DNA from: Symbiodinium natans
Taxonomy: Eukaryota; Sar; Dinophyceae; Suessiales; Symbiodiniaceae
Direction: 5' to 3'
Length of the DNA stretch: 64,000 bases
NCBI GenBank assembly: GCA_905221605.1
Contig: CAJNDS010002499.1
Coordinates: 212,001 to 276,000 of the forward strand
The notes under the pieces were generated by a model. It saw only the letters and a list, made by a program, of their open reading frames with translations, searched no databases and had not been told where the DNA came from. Below, one piece after another: positions 1 to 13,443 of the stretch. The number at the start of each line of letters is the position of its first letter. The stretch's first letter is position 1. Made by a program: the position numbers and the translations under genes.

Positions 1-2190
1 GTGGTCGCTTCTGAACATGATCCGCTGAACAAGTGTTCCAACAAAAGAAGCTCACACATCCAAGAAATGATTTTCATTCCCAGAACATCTAAGTCCTCCG
101 TATCCGCTCCAACCAGCTTGAACCCACCACAAGGTTAGGCCCCGCCAAGCCTCCGCAGAACACGCAAACTTCAGAAGCCAACTCTTGCAGAACTCGTGAG
201 ATCCCGCACTGCATCGGCCTGTCAGCCTGTGCCCAACCGGGACTACCTGCGTTCGCGGAAGCCTGGCAGCTTAACACTTTGGGGCACCGTTTGGGAATCT
301 GGTGGGATGTAGGCTGGGTGTTTGCGGGGGTCTAAAGATCCTGTCGCACCGCCATTGAATGCTTCACGTGTTAGCCATCTTATCGACAATACTTCAGCTG
401 CTTAGACCCTTGAAAGCTAGGCGGGCTTTCAACGCAGAACCGAGGGCTCCTGCGGAGAAGCTTGGGAACAGAGAAAAATCGTGTATGCAGCGTAGTTCTC
501 CCAGAGCACAAGCCATACGAAAGAAAGAGCATCCCAATGCAATACTCACTGCTGTCCGGAAGCAGCACGATCGCCCAAACTCATATTGTGCCCTAAAGCC
601 AGACTCCACAAGGCCCCCCCGAGACCTCAGCCACGAGGTCGCCCTGCTGCAGCGCCAAGCGCTTGACGCCCGCAGGGCCTGAAAGCAAGCTGCACGAGTG
701 AGTCATTTCCCAGAGAGGACCTGAAATCCCGAGATAGGGCCTCAAACAACAACTCAAGTAACTAAAGGACAAGCCTCGCAGCAAGAAGATGGGCTTCGTT
801 TGGGAATGCTGGTTGTGCGTCCACTACATAACTCAGGCTGACACGGCATCTTGGGTGTTGGGAAAGGGGGGGGGAGGGGCGGGCGCATTGGCCAATTGAA
901 ATCAAATTTGTCAACTTGAGCCAAGGACAACTTTCAACCTATGTCTGACATCGGCATAAGAACCAGAATTCCCAAGATGAGTTTTCAACAGGGTTTTGTG
1001 ATGTATTGCTTTTTCTTTGGATGATTCGGCGTGGGATTCAAGACGTAAAGAGTGCTGTGCACCGCGGCACCGCGGCCTCCTGTCCACAGCGCCAGTGCAT
1101 CGGCCTCGATGCCTGCCAGCTTTACTTCTTTCGAAAACTCTCTTTTAAAGTCTTTTTTGGTGCATGATGGGGCCTATATAGCCTATATCGGACGATCGAG
1201 CCTATCACTTTGCAAAGTTGGAAGCCCCCGGAACTCGCCATCCCGAATCCGAAACTTCCTGTTCGGGCGCAGAGATAAGGACTTCAAGCCTTCAATGGCA
1301 GAGCGAGGCCGGACTGACCCGGATTGTTTGAGGTGGATACCTGTTGTCTATCCTCCCATTCAAATTGCACATCGTCAAGAGCCTCGGGTCATTCGTCCGT
1401 CGCGGGCAGTTCGCAACCGCAAGGTTCCAAATGATCCGCTTGAGGTTTGAGGCTGTCCATGATTTTTGGCTCACCACAAAGATCCGAAACGAAACCCCTC
1501 ACCGTACTGTACCCAAACCTTGCCAGGTACACGGGCCTGGAGGCTCGGGCAGCGCGGTGACGATGTCCTAGCTGCACACTTGCAGGGTCAGGCTACCTGG
1601 GTAGCTGTATCACCTCACACTAGCGCGAGCTACCCGCATCCCGCTGAGGCCATATTTGATGCCATGGCTTTCGGCCACTCTTCGCGACCCAGGGTTGATG
1701 ACCTTTTTTTTCTGCTTGGCTGCTGCGAAGGCGGGCTTGCCTTCCTTTGCCTTCTCAGATTCTGAGGCCCCTAGGCTGTCTCAGACTTCCTAGGGGTCCG
1801 ACAGGTCCTACACCTTAAGCTGTGTACGAGAACGGCACAGTTCCATACGGAGTTTCAGGATGCTTTTTGGGCTTTTTCAGGGATCTCACACGCTCGCCCC
1901 CCTCGCAATGCTAGGGCTTCGGGCAAAGCGGTCCGATCCGTAGGGCTCCTGCCGTCCTTGGCTGAGGCCTCGCTTGCGTCTAAGCCCTCACCATCCCTCA
2001 CAGCAGCATCTTCAGCAACACGAGGGCCGCACTCAGAGGAAGGACACCACCATCTGCTGCTTTGAGCAGAATCTCGACAGCCTGCAAACGGAGAGCAAGA
2101 TTCAACCTTTGAGCCCCGGGGCCCAAACTACTTTAGCCCTGGGAGCCAATCCTTGCATCCCATACTACGCTTACCCTTTGGGGTGAGCTG
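1..2190. other. host DNA without recognisable genes
   Basis: The reading frames here are short, overlap on both strands and show no recognisable domain. Composition is mixed, with short homopolymer runs and no clear exon signature. I see no rRNA or tRNA pattern. Unrecognised exons of an intron-rich gene cannot be excluded. Confidence 0.6.
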
Positions 2191-2246
2191 CGGTTGAAGG
2201 CGGTTGAAGGCGGTTGAAGGCGGTTGAAGGCGGTTGAAGGCGGTTT
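2191..2246. repeat. 10-bp minisatellite (CGGTTGAAGG)n
   Basis: Five perfect tandem copies of CGGTTGAAGG are followed by a degenerate sixth copy with one extra T. The spacing is exact at 10 bp. Confidence 0.95.
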
Positions 2247-2706
2247 GAAGTTTGGTCCAAGTTTGGGGGAGTCCCCCCCCGAGCATTGCGAATGCCAGGA
2301 CTGGAACTGGGGAGAACAAACTTACTCGCAGCATCTCGCAGGGCTCAGGACTTAAGAGAAGATTTGAAACCTCGACTCTCACACCTTCAACATGACCTAA
2401 AACCTCTGTGGACTCTAAACACACCTCTAAACTCTCGTGACTCTAGTAGCTTTCAGTAGTAGCTTTCAGCGCGTTGAACACTGAAGCCTGAGACCGATTG
2501 AAACCGGCGCCTGCCCTGCTTTGAGGCCAAGCTCCTGCCAAGAGCCCAAGAAGAGCTTCATGCCATCTCATGACACCGCAGCGCTGCAGGTGGGATGAAG
2601 GTGGCCCGGGGGTTGTCTTCTTGTAGGAACCGTTTTTGCTGAAAAACGTGTGTGCTGTGTTCTGGCTTTTGGCGCGTTGTGCCCTCCACAAATTTCAATT
2701 CCTTTC

Positions 2707-2993
2707 ACACAGACACACACACACACACACAAGCAAACACAAACACAAACACACAAACACACAAACACACAAACACACAAACACACAAACACACAAACAC
2801 ACAAACACACAAACACACAAACACACAAACACACAAACACACAAACACACAAACACACAAACACAAAAACACACAAACACACAAACACACAAACACACAA
2901 ACACACAAACACACAAACACACAAACACACAAACACACAAACACACAAACACACAAACACACAAACACACAAACACACAAACACACAAACACA

Positions 2994-3040
<47 letters not shown>

Positions 3041-3062
3041 ACACACACACACACACACACAG
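2707..3062. repeat. CA-rich microsatellite, ACACAAAC units
   Basis: About 350 bp of ACACAAAC-type 8-bp units runs into pure (CA)n at its 3' end. It stays open in several frames on both strands (His/Thr/Asn-rich or Cys/Val-rich), but those frames come from the repeat and are not genes. Confidence 0.97.
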
Positions 3063-3178
3063 AGGTAGACGTTAACAAACATAAGAATGCTTAAACTCGC
3101 ACATCCCTTCTCATTGGTTCGTGCATGCCTGCCTGCATGTATTCATTCTGCATTGATATCTTGGTTGCTTTCTTTCGT

Positions 3179-3358
3179 TGATTCATCTCATTCCTTGGAT
3201 TCATGTCACTCATTTCGTTCATTCCATTCATTGCATTCACAGCATTAATTTCATTCTACTAATTCTGCTCATTTCGTTCATGTCGCTTATTTCGTTCACT
3301 ACCACCACTTCCACCACCACAAATACCACTACTCCCACTGCCACTGCTACTGCTATCT
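3179..3358. repeat. TCATT-rich and CCACTR-rich low-complexity tract
   Basis: Degenerate TTCATT/TCATTC units (about 3179-3300) grade into (CCA)n and CCACTGCTACTG triplets. A decayed compound microsatellite. Confidence 0.8.
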
Positions 3359-5532
3359 TTAATCTCCCCAGCCCCAACCTTAACCATCTTGATTGACGCC
3401 CCAAAGCTCGGAAGGCCCAGAGCCCTGAGACTCCTCGGCCCGGTTGCGGCGCTGCACTTCGTAGCGCTCAAAGAGCGCGGAGGGCAAGGAGAGACCTGCT
3501 CAGGGTCTCTGAGAAGCCGAAGAGGGTTTTTCACGGATCAGCTGAACATGAACCTCCAAATCTGGGAGCCCACCTGTTGTTCCCGTGTCCAGAACCGCCA
3601 CAAGCGGTCCTGCGACAACTGCGCAGGAAAAAGGCCGACTGTACTTTCGCTTCTGCCAGTGCCAGTCGAAACCTGCTTTCTTTTCGGGGAGGAACAGACT
3701 AATATAATACTCGCCGCACTCGAAGATTTTGCATAGCTCAGCATCCTACATCGCGAACCTCAAGGCAGTCGACCGTGATTGAGGTAGTGCATACATCTGT
3801 AAACTAATCCGTACCGTAGGGAGGGTTGAGGGAATCCTTGGTCGCTAGTCTTGAAAAAACACTACAACCGCATTGAAACATGAATAGGATAGCAAGTGCA
3901 GGGGTGTGTTCGCCTTCCAGTTCGAGGCGTTGGCCGCCCACGTTCAGAGCAGCTACCTGTCTCTTCCAAGATCGGTTTCGAGTGCGGCTTTGCTGGATTT
4001 CTGTGTGGCGTGGAGTTCAAGGCCAGCTGTGGGTGCGAGTAGGTGAGGATCATGGGTTCAAGGTTCGGGGGTAGCTCACATCACACATGACTGGATGTGC
4101 ACGTCAGCGTGCCGTGAGCTTTGCATTGCATTTCGCAAGCCGGTGTGTGTCCGGGTGAGATTCTTCCTGACGCAAAAAAAAGGTCGGGGCTGAACGGTTG
4201 GGTTTCAAGCGAAGACATTCCGAAAAACACAGACCTTTTCCCCCAAGATGTCATCCTTAGACATCCTTAATACTTCATAAGTGCTCTCGAATGCTCCCAA
4301 ATCGGAAATCTTGGGTGACAAAGGAGCGGCCACCCTCCCGGCCTCGGCAGCGTAGTAACGAACAGCCGCGCCCTGACTCCGCAGGTCGACCAAAGGGACC
4401 TGAGAGAAGGGCCCCCCCCCCCCCCCCGAAAAAAAGAACACTTGGAACCGCTGAGGGCTTTCTTCGACGTGGCCCGGTCTACAGTTTAGAACGCTGGGGC
4501 TTTAGATTCGGGCATGTACCGAGCATGTGCTGAGCTTGAATACAGTGTAAACGAAACTCCTGCAACTCCTCAACCTTTAAACCCCAAGCCTTACTGGGCC
4601 CTGAAACCTCACGCACTCTGATGTAAGGCGCAAGCGACAGCGCCACCATCTGCAACGGAAGGGCAGGAGATCATCAGGTCTTAGCTACACTAGTCGATAC
4701 CGATCTTTTGCAAGCCGGAAGTCCACAGGACATCGAGGGCCTTCAACACTTAGTCTGACTTGAATTCCAGTACGGTTCGGGATTTATCCGGTATCCCCAG
4801 CAATGCCGCACAGGCAAACGACACGAAGAAGCACCTCTTGGGCCTCTGACCCGAAGCCACTCCTTCCACACATGTCACCCTATGGATAACACCATATAAC
4901 ACCATACAACACCTGAACAACTTCAACAGCAAAGGGTCCAAAAGGTTCGCCCATCAAGCCAGCCAAGCCCCTATTGCAAGGGTTTTGTGCAGCCAGCACT
5001 GGAAACCCACGAGATGCGGAATGGCAAAAAGCTGGTACGGTGTGGTACGGTGACCAGAAGGAAATGATTAGATGCGCCCCCCCGTCGAACACACTCTAAC
5101 AGAAAGAACAACTTGCCGGACTAAGCCCTCAAGACGGAGAGAAACATAGAGAAACAAAAGGCGTGCAAGATGTGCACACTGCCACACCCTGCCTCTCGCA
5201 GGTGCCATCCGCGAGAAGGACAGGCGCTCCTCTGCAAAGTCTAGTAGTGCCCAGCTTTTGTGGCACGGAAAACTCCAGCAAATGCAGAAAGGGCCTCACT
5301 CCAACACTCAACCTAGTGACATGCACCAAGGTGCAAAAACAACCCACGTAGCTTACGTGCCTTATGTCGAACCTGCAGCTTAGCTCAAGGTAGGATCCCT
5401 TCACTCGGCAGAAGGTATTTGCACTTCTTGAATCCTTGGCTGGAAGCAGTCTGCCAATGCTGCCCTGTTTCAACCTGCTACAGGCTCAGCGGGCTCTCTT
5501 CCCGCGCCCAAAACCTGAACCCGATGTCATTC

Positions 5533-5562
5533 ACCCTAAACCTTAAGCCCTAAACCCTAAAC
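5533..5562. repeat. interstitial CCCTAAA telomere-like repeat
   Basis: Short run of CCCTAAA and CCTTAAG variants, the C-rich strand of the plant-type telomere unit TTTAGGG. Confidence 0.8.
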
Positions 5563-8164
5563 TCGCGCCTCCCCAGCAGCACGGAGGTCGACCGACAGAG
5601 TCCTCTGGAGTGAAAGTCGGAGAACGAAGCAGGGGGGTCTTTTTAGGAGCTTCTTGCAATGTCTATACCGGCTTGGTGCTGCAGAGAATTCAAGACTCTG
5701 CATTTGACGGCATTTCTTCTCAAGTGACCATTTGCCCTGTACCCGGTATTGCTGGAACTGCGGCCTTTCCCCACTTCGTCTTGGAACAAGGGCTTCACAA
5801 ATGTCCAACAAGCTTGGTGTTCGGTTAAAGACATGCACCGATTTCAATTCGTGCCACGGTCAACAAAGGCTCTAACGGGTTTGGGACCTGGTATGAAACA
5901 AGCAGTTCATGGTTCTGTGTGCTGCTCCGATATGACCACCACGAGCACTGACATACTCTACAGGCTTGGGGCTATTAAGACCTTCTCGGCATCGAAGAGA
6001 CGCGAGCACACTTCCCCTGACGAAAGCTGCGCGTCCTGACATCCGTCTGCCCGACAAGAGTCGGTCGGATCCTGGCAATTCGCATGTGGGATTCTTGAAG
6101 GCTCTGCAGGTGTCAGATTCAGATCTTGAAGTACAGTAGCTGTGCCCTAGTCGCTAGTCTCGCTACCGAACAATACATGCGAAGAAATGGCAGGCTCGTT
6201 TAAGGTCTCGGAGGCCGGGGTTGCCTGAAAAGTAAACTAGGCCCTGCTAGGCTTCCATATGAGCCTTCAACTTGGGTCAAGTGGGGACGGTACCTCTGCG
6301 TGTGGGCACAGACATCGCAGCGGTTGGTCCGGGGATAACAGCGAATTCAGCACAGAACGCGTTTTCGAATGCCAGCGTGTCCTAGGCATGTAGAGCTCTG
6401 GCTGAACAAAGCCATGCGACCCCTGCTGAGGCACCGCGGAGCGAATCTCCACAACCCCCTTGTGTGTAACCTTGTGTAACGGATGGACTGCACCACAGGC
6501 ATGCCTGTTCAGAAACTTGCGAAGTCTCCAGTCTGGCTCTTGTAGGTCCCACATCGAAAGGAATGCGAAAGGGCGCAGCGCACAGAAAAACAGTCCCTTC
6601 GCAGTCTGAAAACCCCTGACACCAGCGAGTCGGAGGGAGTGACTTTCTCAGCCCCGGGCGTTGCCCCATTGGTTTGCTCGGTCTGGTCCGTGCTACTGCT
6701 ACTGCTCGTGTCGTACTCAATCACCTTACTCTCGTAGTCACCTCTCAATCCCACCTGCTTCGCCGGCACCTTGGATCCATTCCGGATCTCCTCTCCGTGA
6801 GGCGTTCCCAAACTGCCCAGGTCTGGAGCTTGATGTACCCGGTGCTCAGCCCGGGTGACATAGCATAGCAGAGCTGGTTCTTGAACACCTGGACGTCTGC
6901 TTCATCGGCCGGCAGCGCGCCCAGCTGAACTTGATTCCGTCAAACGCGAAAATGAGGATAAGATGCTTTCCTCCACCCGAAGCTGACGACCCGATGAGAG
7001 TGCCGGAAGATGCGCGATTCAGAACAGCCACTACAAATCAGAAGACCAATTCAAACAGGTCATGGCGTTGGATGCAGTTACAACCTTTAGGGTTCTTTGT
7101 GTTGGCCGGCCTGGCTTGCCGTTCTCGCACCAGCCCAAGGAAGGCACCGCCGCCGTTGCCGCCATAAGACTCCACCTCCGGACGCGGGAGCTGAGGTTTA
7201 TGGAGGGGTCTCGGGATTCTGGGGCTTGTCCAGATGAGGGAGGGGGGATGCAGGTTTCCTGTTGCATAGATACAAGTGAAAACCGTGGCCAATACACACG
7301 ACCGTTTCACACCCACATATGCTGTTGCATGCTCTCTGACCCTTCTTCGACATACTCAATGGCTATTACTTGTAGCGACCAGAAGCGTGATCCTAAGGAG
7401 ACTGCAAGCTCGCCAGGAATCATCCCCGAAATCCCCGAAAGCTTTGCAGAGCACTCCGGATCTGCCAAAAAGTATCCGCAAAACTCATGGCACCCTACCT
7501 CGAGCATGGTGCCGTAGGTGACGGACCTCGGCAGCATGTCAGACTTGGCCACTTAGCCTTTTTTTATCCTGCTGACTTGTAGCGCTGCACATCTCAGCAC
7601 CCTCCAAAAACCGCGCGTCTTCGCAACAAAAACATCCCTCTGCTCGAACCCCCATACTTTGTTCTCATCGGTCTGAGCTGCACGAAATATTCACCCTGAG
7701 TTGTGGAGAGTCTGGAGTTCTCTGAGGTTGAGGGGGGCCCGAGATGGCCTCAGTCGAATCTTCCAAATTTCTCCTCTTTTAAAAATTGTGGGCTTCCCGA
7801 GGGTCAGGCCCAAATGGTCGTCCGCCCAGCTCCAGGGCATCCCTGTGGATTTAGAGGTGGGCCGGGTGTTAAGGGGCGTGGGAAGAGTGGCTCTAGGAGC
7901 ATGGGCTGGATGACCCCAGAACCAGCACCAAACTGTACTCAGAATTAGTGAGGGGCCTGCCTCCACAAAAAAAACAGGTGCATTCGTTTGGCTCTCCAAA
8001 AAGCAGATTCTAAGTGCCATGGGAGGCTGGCGGGGGTTCAGCTTTGCTGTTTCGAGAACACCGAAACTGTCCTTCGCCAGGTCACCCGCGCAGTGCCTGC
8101 AGCAAAGACCTCAGTTTCACGGGCACAGATAAAGCTGGAACGTCAAGCCTAAACCTTAAAAACA

Positions 8165-8236
8165 TAGCCCCTCAACCCTCAACCCTCAACCCTAACCACT
8201 GAACCCTGAACCCTTTAGACCCTAAACCCTAAATTG
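8165..8236. repeat. interstitial telomere-variant repeat
   Basis: Successive CCCTCAA, CCCTGAA and CCCTAAA 7-mers. Variant telomere units are mixed with canonical CCCTAAA. Confidence 0.85.
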
Positions 8237-9947
8237 ACAGAGGGGGTACCGACTTTCAAGTCTGAGGCTGTGGGTTTTTTGCCCGCAGCACGTCTGCAAG
8301 AAACGGATTGCAACTCCAGCAAGCTTGTGGTCTCGGCTGCTAGTAACTTAAGCAGCTGAGTTTTCGGAGATGTTGATGGATCACGGGCTCAAGGGCAAAC
8401 ACAGATAGTTGAAATTGAACCCTGCGCCCGAATGTTGCGATATTCAGCGTTGCTTTCGCATCCCGACATTTGGGCCGTTCTCGATGGCAAACCTCGAGAA
8501 ACCTTCAGCCCTACCGGTGTCGGGAAGTGGAAGAAGACAAAATGACATTGGACCCAGGCTACTAACCTTAAGTGGACATTGTGCTTGGACTTCCGCGAGA
8601 GCATCAGCTCTTAAGCCCTCTGACCGTTGCCCAACTGCTACTCACAGCCATTCTGGCGTTTGCGACTTGCTGTGTCAGGATGCCACGGAGTTTAATGACC
8701 GCTTCGAGGGTCTCAACCCTTGAAGGCTCGGTGTGGAAGCCTTGGCCTTGGCGAATGCCCTGAGCCCAGGGTTCTGCATGAGAAGGCGCTCACCCAGCCC
8801 CCTCACCCTTCCCACCCTTCCCCCCCCCAAAAAAAAGAAACTATACTTGAAGTGCGGTCACCTCGTCAGTGTCGCCCAGGCCGGTGGGGCGGCCAGAGGC
8901 TGCTGTGGTGCCTTGGCTTGGCCCCGGTTGGCCCATCCTCTCTTCCCTCTCCAATTCCGACTCTGATCCCGATAACACTCTGAGAAGAAAGCCCCGAACC
9001 CGAAGCCGCAACACAGCCCCCAAAAACCGACCCCCTTCCGGCCCAGGCGCAGCCCCAGGCTCGGCAGTAGGAGGCACCTCGCCCACATGTCAAGCATGGG
9101 ATTTGAGGGCACAAAAAAAGGGTTTTCCAACTTTGGGTTCTGGTTCTTGAGTTGTACCGTGAGTCCTCATGTGTTTCCGACAGGCACATGAAGCTTCAGA
9201 AGTTTGAAGCGTCAGTGGGTTGGCATGCTGGTCGAGCTGAGGCCCACGAACACCTATCAAGCTTCGTACCTAGACTTAGGCAAGGTCTTCATGACTCCTG
9301 CACGATCCTGCACGGCTCAGCCCCAAACCTAAGCCCAGCCAAGGGGAAGTTGAAGCAACGCTTTGCTAACAATCTTGGATTGCATCGAAGTTGACAGTTG
9401 AGAACATCGAAGAGTACGCACACACAAGGACACACCTCAAACATGCCAATCTCAGCACTAGCCAGCACGACCCATGTCACAAAGCTGTTGCTGTTTTTGA
9501 GCTCCAAACCATTTTCAAGCAGGTTCCATGGTGCCAAAACTTGACAGCAGTCTCTGAGAGAGTCTTGTCCCGACCCTGGATGGGAGTGTTAGACTCAGCC
9601 GCCTCATCGCTGAAGTGCCCCCACTGCCACAAAAAAATATGTTTGCGCCGTATCCCTGGCCTGCCCAGCCCCGCAGAGTCTCTAAGGTCTCCCAGACGTC
9701 CCCCGGAAAGAGCGGAGTCCACCCCAGCAGAAAACAGAAACAGAAAACAGAAACTGCATGGTACCTCACAGAGTGTATCGGAGTTTCCAAGCCCACATGG
9801 TCACTGCAGTCACCACGTGCCTTGCGTACCGATTCTGTGGTTTGGGGGTGGGGAGGAGAGGGCCTGAAGGTTGGCCCTGCCTCCTGGTAACACATGATAC
9901 AGCTATGCCACACTCCTCATGGGGCTTACGAAAATAGGGAACCCCCA

Positions 9948-10025
9948 TGTCCCCCAAACAGTAGGATTCCCTTATGGACCCCAACAAGGTACCCCTAATT
10001 TCGGAGACCACCATATGGTCCTGAG
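9948..10025 (+). repeat. dispersed repeat family, copy 1
   Basis: Contains AGTAGGATTCCCTT, then a GGACCCC block, ACAAGGTACCCCTAA and CCATATGGTC. The first blocks recur in the same order at 13319-13385 on the other strand and partly at 11285-11355. It is probably a host transposon-derived repeat. No coding capacity is visible. Confidence 0.6.
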
Positions 10026-11284
10026 ATAAAACGGGCTCCGGCAGAAGAGTCTCGAGCCTTGCCGTCCAAGGCGCAGCTGCGGGCGCGGCCAGAAGGCCCC
10101 CGCCCATCGCTACACGTGCTGACCTGAATTCTCTAAGGCACTCCAGAACTACTGGATGCGCTTGAAGGAGGGGGGGGGTGGGCTAAGGGCTGTGGTATGG
10201 TATACGCATTAGGCAGTTTAGGTGTCCGACCAGTAAGTGTTTCTTGCGCATTAAGTTAGACGTCGGGTTGTCTAGGAAACACTTTTCACCCCAGCCTCAA
10301 CACACCCCTAAACCCCTACAGCCCCTTGCGACCTTCCCCAAAACCGACGGCCATCCTGTGCGTCAGCCTGACTCCCATATCACCAGATCTTTCATCCTAC
10401 GCCCCTAGAGACCAAGGTGGGACCTCTGCGTTCCTCTTCACACCCTGGCCTACAAGGCTTTTTGACGGGTACCCTTAGCAAAGGACCCTTATGTGACCAG
10501 AGCCTTGACTTTCCAATTCGGCCCCCGCTGATTCTCATGATGTTCGCCCCAACAATAAAATCCTGCACTTCAGGCAGCAAGCCCGATACCCTAGAATACA
10601 CAGACATTTTCCTGTCAAGCCAGGTGGAAGGAGAGGGATGGGACGTCATCGTTTATCTTCTGATTTCTTCATTGAATGAGAAAGCAGAAGGAAAGCTGAG
10701 GGTGAGGGAAAACCCCGGTCAATCCTTCTCACAGAACTGTGGCGAGCAACAAGAAGAACGGATCAAATGTAGAAAGGAGAAAGGGAATGAAGAGAAAACG
10801 TATTCCTTCCCCTTCGCCTCCTTTCAAACATGAGTTCCTCGCTTCTTGTATGAAGAGGTAGACAGACAAAAGCAGGACGGGATAGTGGCGATGGCGTGCC
10901 GCTTGTCGCTTCTTGCCCTTTCCTCCTCATTCTTTCCCTCTCATTCCTTGCCATTGTCTGAAAAAGAAGAGGCAAAAGGAAGAGAGGACGAGAGGTGAAA
11001 AAAAACGGTAGAGTTCCTGCTCTGTTCGGTTCTTCCATCTTCCAGTTCGTGAGAAGAAACAGGAGAAGGGAGCAGAAAAGTCAACTGTTCCTCTCTTAGT
11101 TTGAACAGGATAATTCTGCCATCCATCTTGCCTTTCACGTCCTGATTCTTTGGACAGGCTGAGGGCAGTGAAAGAGTACAGTGGCAGAGGAAAGGGAAGG
11201 TGAAGGGGAAAGGCTCCCTCTTGCCACACTTGTCTAAAACAATTATGGGTCTTTACCACAACAATATGCGAACCTTAAAATTGA

Positions 11285-11355
11285 CCGGCAAAGAGTAGGA
11301 TTCCCTTGTAATAATGCCCTTAAGTTCCGAAACTCCCATGTGGTCATTACTCACT
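11285..11355 (+). repeat. dispersed repeat family, copy 2 (partial)
   Basis: Shares AGAGTAGGATTCCCTTGTA with the 13.3-kb copy and a CCCATGTGGTCATTAC block that resembles CCATATGGTC of the 9.95-kb copy. The rest is diverged. Confidence 0.5.
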
Positions 11356-13044
11356 TCGATCAATCCCACCTGAAGGAGATTTACCCAATCCTCATGCTGT
11401 GTGAGCCGCCGTGCATCTCTGCACAAATCATGAGATCGTGAGTTCCCTGAAAGTAAGAAGTTAACCTGGATCCTATCTGACGTGTGTGCTCCGTGGCCCG
11501 CCTTAGGCTTAACAGAAGTTGCCACGACTTTGATGAACGTGTACTCTGCAGCCGGTGCTTGTGCCTAATCCCATCAAGAGAAAAGATTTACCCGTTAACC
11601 GGATCCTGTGTGACATGCAAACCCTTAGCCCTTCGCGCGCTTGTCCCTATCTGGTTTGACATGCATGCTCTGTGGCCCATCGCGTGCTTGTGCCCAAAGT
11701 GTGAGCTCTGCAAACCAAAGGGATTTACTTAGTGGTGAGGCAAGAAAGAATATTTAAACATGTCCATTTCTATTTTTAAGCTGCTTTGAAAGGTGTGTGT
11801 CTTAAGCGTGTTCAACATGTTATTTACATACAGCAGAAGCCTGCCGTCAAATAGAGCATACAAGTCCTTCAAGGTCCCACGATGTGCCACGCAGACCGTG
11901 GCGCCGGCCAGAAGGAAGGGGCTCCCAGTGTCGACCACCGCACGGTATTGCCGTCCACCTTTGCAGTGCAGCGGGCAGGCAGATAGCGTGGTCTGGCACC
12001 AAAATGCGCTTCAAAGGTGCCGCTTGGCGTTTCAAGAGAATGCTGTCACTTCGGCGTGCTTTTTTCTCATTGCAGGCCACCAGAAGACGGCCATAAGAGT
12101 TCTCGCGCTGTCGCTGTCGAACGATTTGCCACGCTGCAGTTAGCAAAAATCACTTTACACTTTCCGTTCAGGTAGCTTAGACAGACGTCTAAAAAAGTCC
12201 TTTATACCATGCTGACAGCTTCATGCGGGCCACAGTTGTACAAGGCTTTGGCCTCTCACAATGCCTAGTTGAAGCCCTGCGTCCCCCGCCATAGTTGCGG
12301 CAGTCGCATCGACTTCAGCCCTAGAATGTCCATGAGCACTACAAGTCTTGCATTGCCTGGAAAAGCTCGCCGAGCCACGGAACTGAGTTCGAGGAATACG
12401 AGCCCTACATGGTAACCCTCCCGAGCCTCGTCACTTAAGACTCTCTAAGCTTCCTTAAGCTTCCTGCAGCGGTGCGTTGCACAGCGGATCGCGGCACTGG
12501 GTGCATGCTGCTATGTCCAGCGAATGGAAAATCAGTGGACATCAGGCATCCATCTCCAAAGCATAAAATCGAACCACCAAGCCCAGGCTAAACGCTCGCT
12601 CTCCTGTTTCCAGCCCAAGTCAGCCACTAGTCAGCCTAGCTGGGATGCCTGGGAAGGGAAAATGTGGCTCTACGTCCCAGGTTGCAGAATTCCATCCCGG
12701 AGGAAGCGGAATCCAAAGGAACTGTGAGACTAACCTGCTGCGCCCCAGCTTTGAAAATCGACACGTATCCTGAGCTTAAGGAAAAACCGTGCGCATTTGC
12801 AAACCAAAAGCGCGTTAAAGCGCTCTGCGAAGCAGAGGCCGTGGCCTGCATCATTGAGAGGTCGTTTCACACAGGTTTCACACATCCAGGTTCTGGGTGC
12901 AATTGAGGAGGGTTTTGGACTTCAGGGTCATTCACTGCAACTGCGAAAAACCCCCCATTCAACCAAATTCCCATTTGGGAGAAACATGGGTTTCATGGCG
13001 TTATGGCTGTTATGGTCTCATGATTTAGTGGTAGAATGGTTTGA

Positions 13045-13317
13045 CGAGTCTGCCCATTAGGGGAAGCTACAGGCGGTGATCCTGCTTTTGAACTTTATGA
13101 GAATGCAATTTCCAAAGAAACAGATATTCAGATACCGGTATTGGAATATAAACAACTATGGAAAGCTGTAAGTATTCACAGACTAAGGCGAGTAGCTATG
13201 CAGGTCATTACACGTCGCATTGAAAGCGAAGTAGCAGTGCAGACTTCAGCATTAAAAAAAGACCGGAGCCGAGGTGCTATGACATCAGTACGGGTCTGCT
13301 GCTTAGGCCACTATTAA
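13045..13317 (+). pseudogene. orphan coding-like fragment, no start codon
   Basis: A 91-codon frame is open from just after an in-frame TGA (13042-13044) to TAA at 13315-13317. It has no early ATG; the first in-frame ATG is at 13198. Codon choice (GAT, CCT, GCT, TTT, GAA, CTT, TAT) is far more AT-rich than the surrounding DNA. The translation reads like a normal soluble protein with acidic and hydrophobic segments followed by an arginine-rich part, not like a repeat. I cannot assign a family. It may be an exon, a decayed gene captured from a mobile element, or a small transfer. Confidence 0.35.
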
Positions 13318-13318
13318 G

Positions 13319-13385
13319 ATTTGGGGTTTACGATAGTAGGGGTACCTTGTCGGGGTCCTTTTTACAAGGGGATCCTACTCTTTGG
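13319..13385 (-). repeat. dispersed repeat family, copy 3
   Basis: Read on the minus strand it gives AAGAGTAGGATCCCCTTGTA, GGACCCC, then ACAAGGTACCCCTA, in the same order as at 9948. It lies directly after the orphan coding-like fragment. Confidence 0.6.
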
Positions 13386-13443
13386 GGGACTCGCGCGGGC
13401 ACGTGTTATCCTACTCTTTGGGAGACTCACGCGGGCACGTGTT
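13372..13443. repeat. 36-bp tandem duplication
   Basis: Two head-to-tail copies, 13372-13407 and 13408-13443, begin ATCCTACTCTTTGGG and end GCGGGCACGTGTT. I count two mismatches. The first copy overlaps the dispersed repeat. Confidence 0.9.

Larger units (their letters stand above)
3359..9947. other. host DNA with scattered degenerate repeats
   Basis: No recognisable gene. It contains a C16 run at 4412-4427, telomere-like tracts near 5533-5562 and 8165-8236 (listed separately), and A- and C-rich homopolymers such as at 8820. The short frames overlap one another on both strands without a family signature. Confidence 0.55.

Noticed and set aside
2568-3094. Long His/Thr- and Cys/Val-rich frames on both strands
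   Set aside because: They are translations of the CA-rich microsatellite; all frames are open because of the repeat.
13015-13070. tRNA-like A box (TTTAGTGGTAGAATGG)
   Set aside because: No matching B box (GGTTCGANNCC type), acceptor stem or anticodon arm could be paired.
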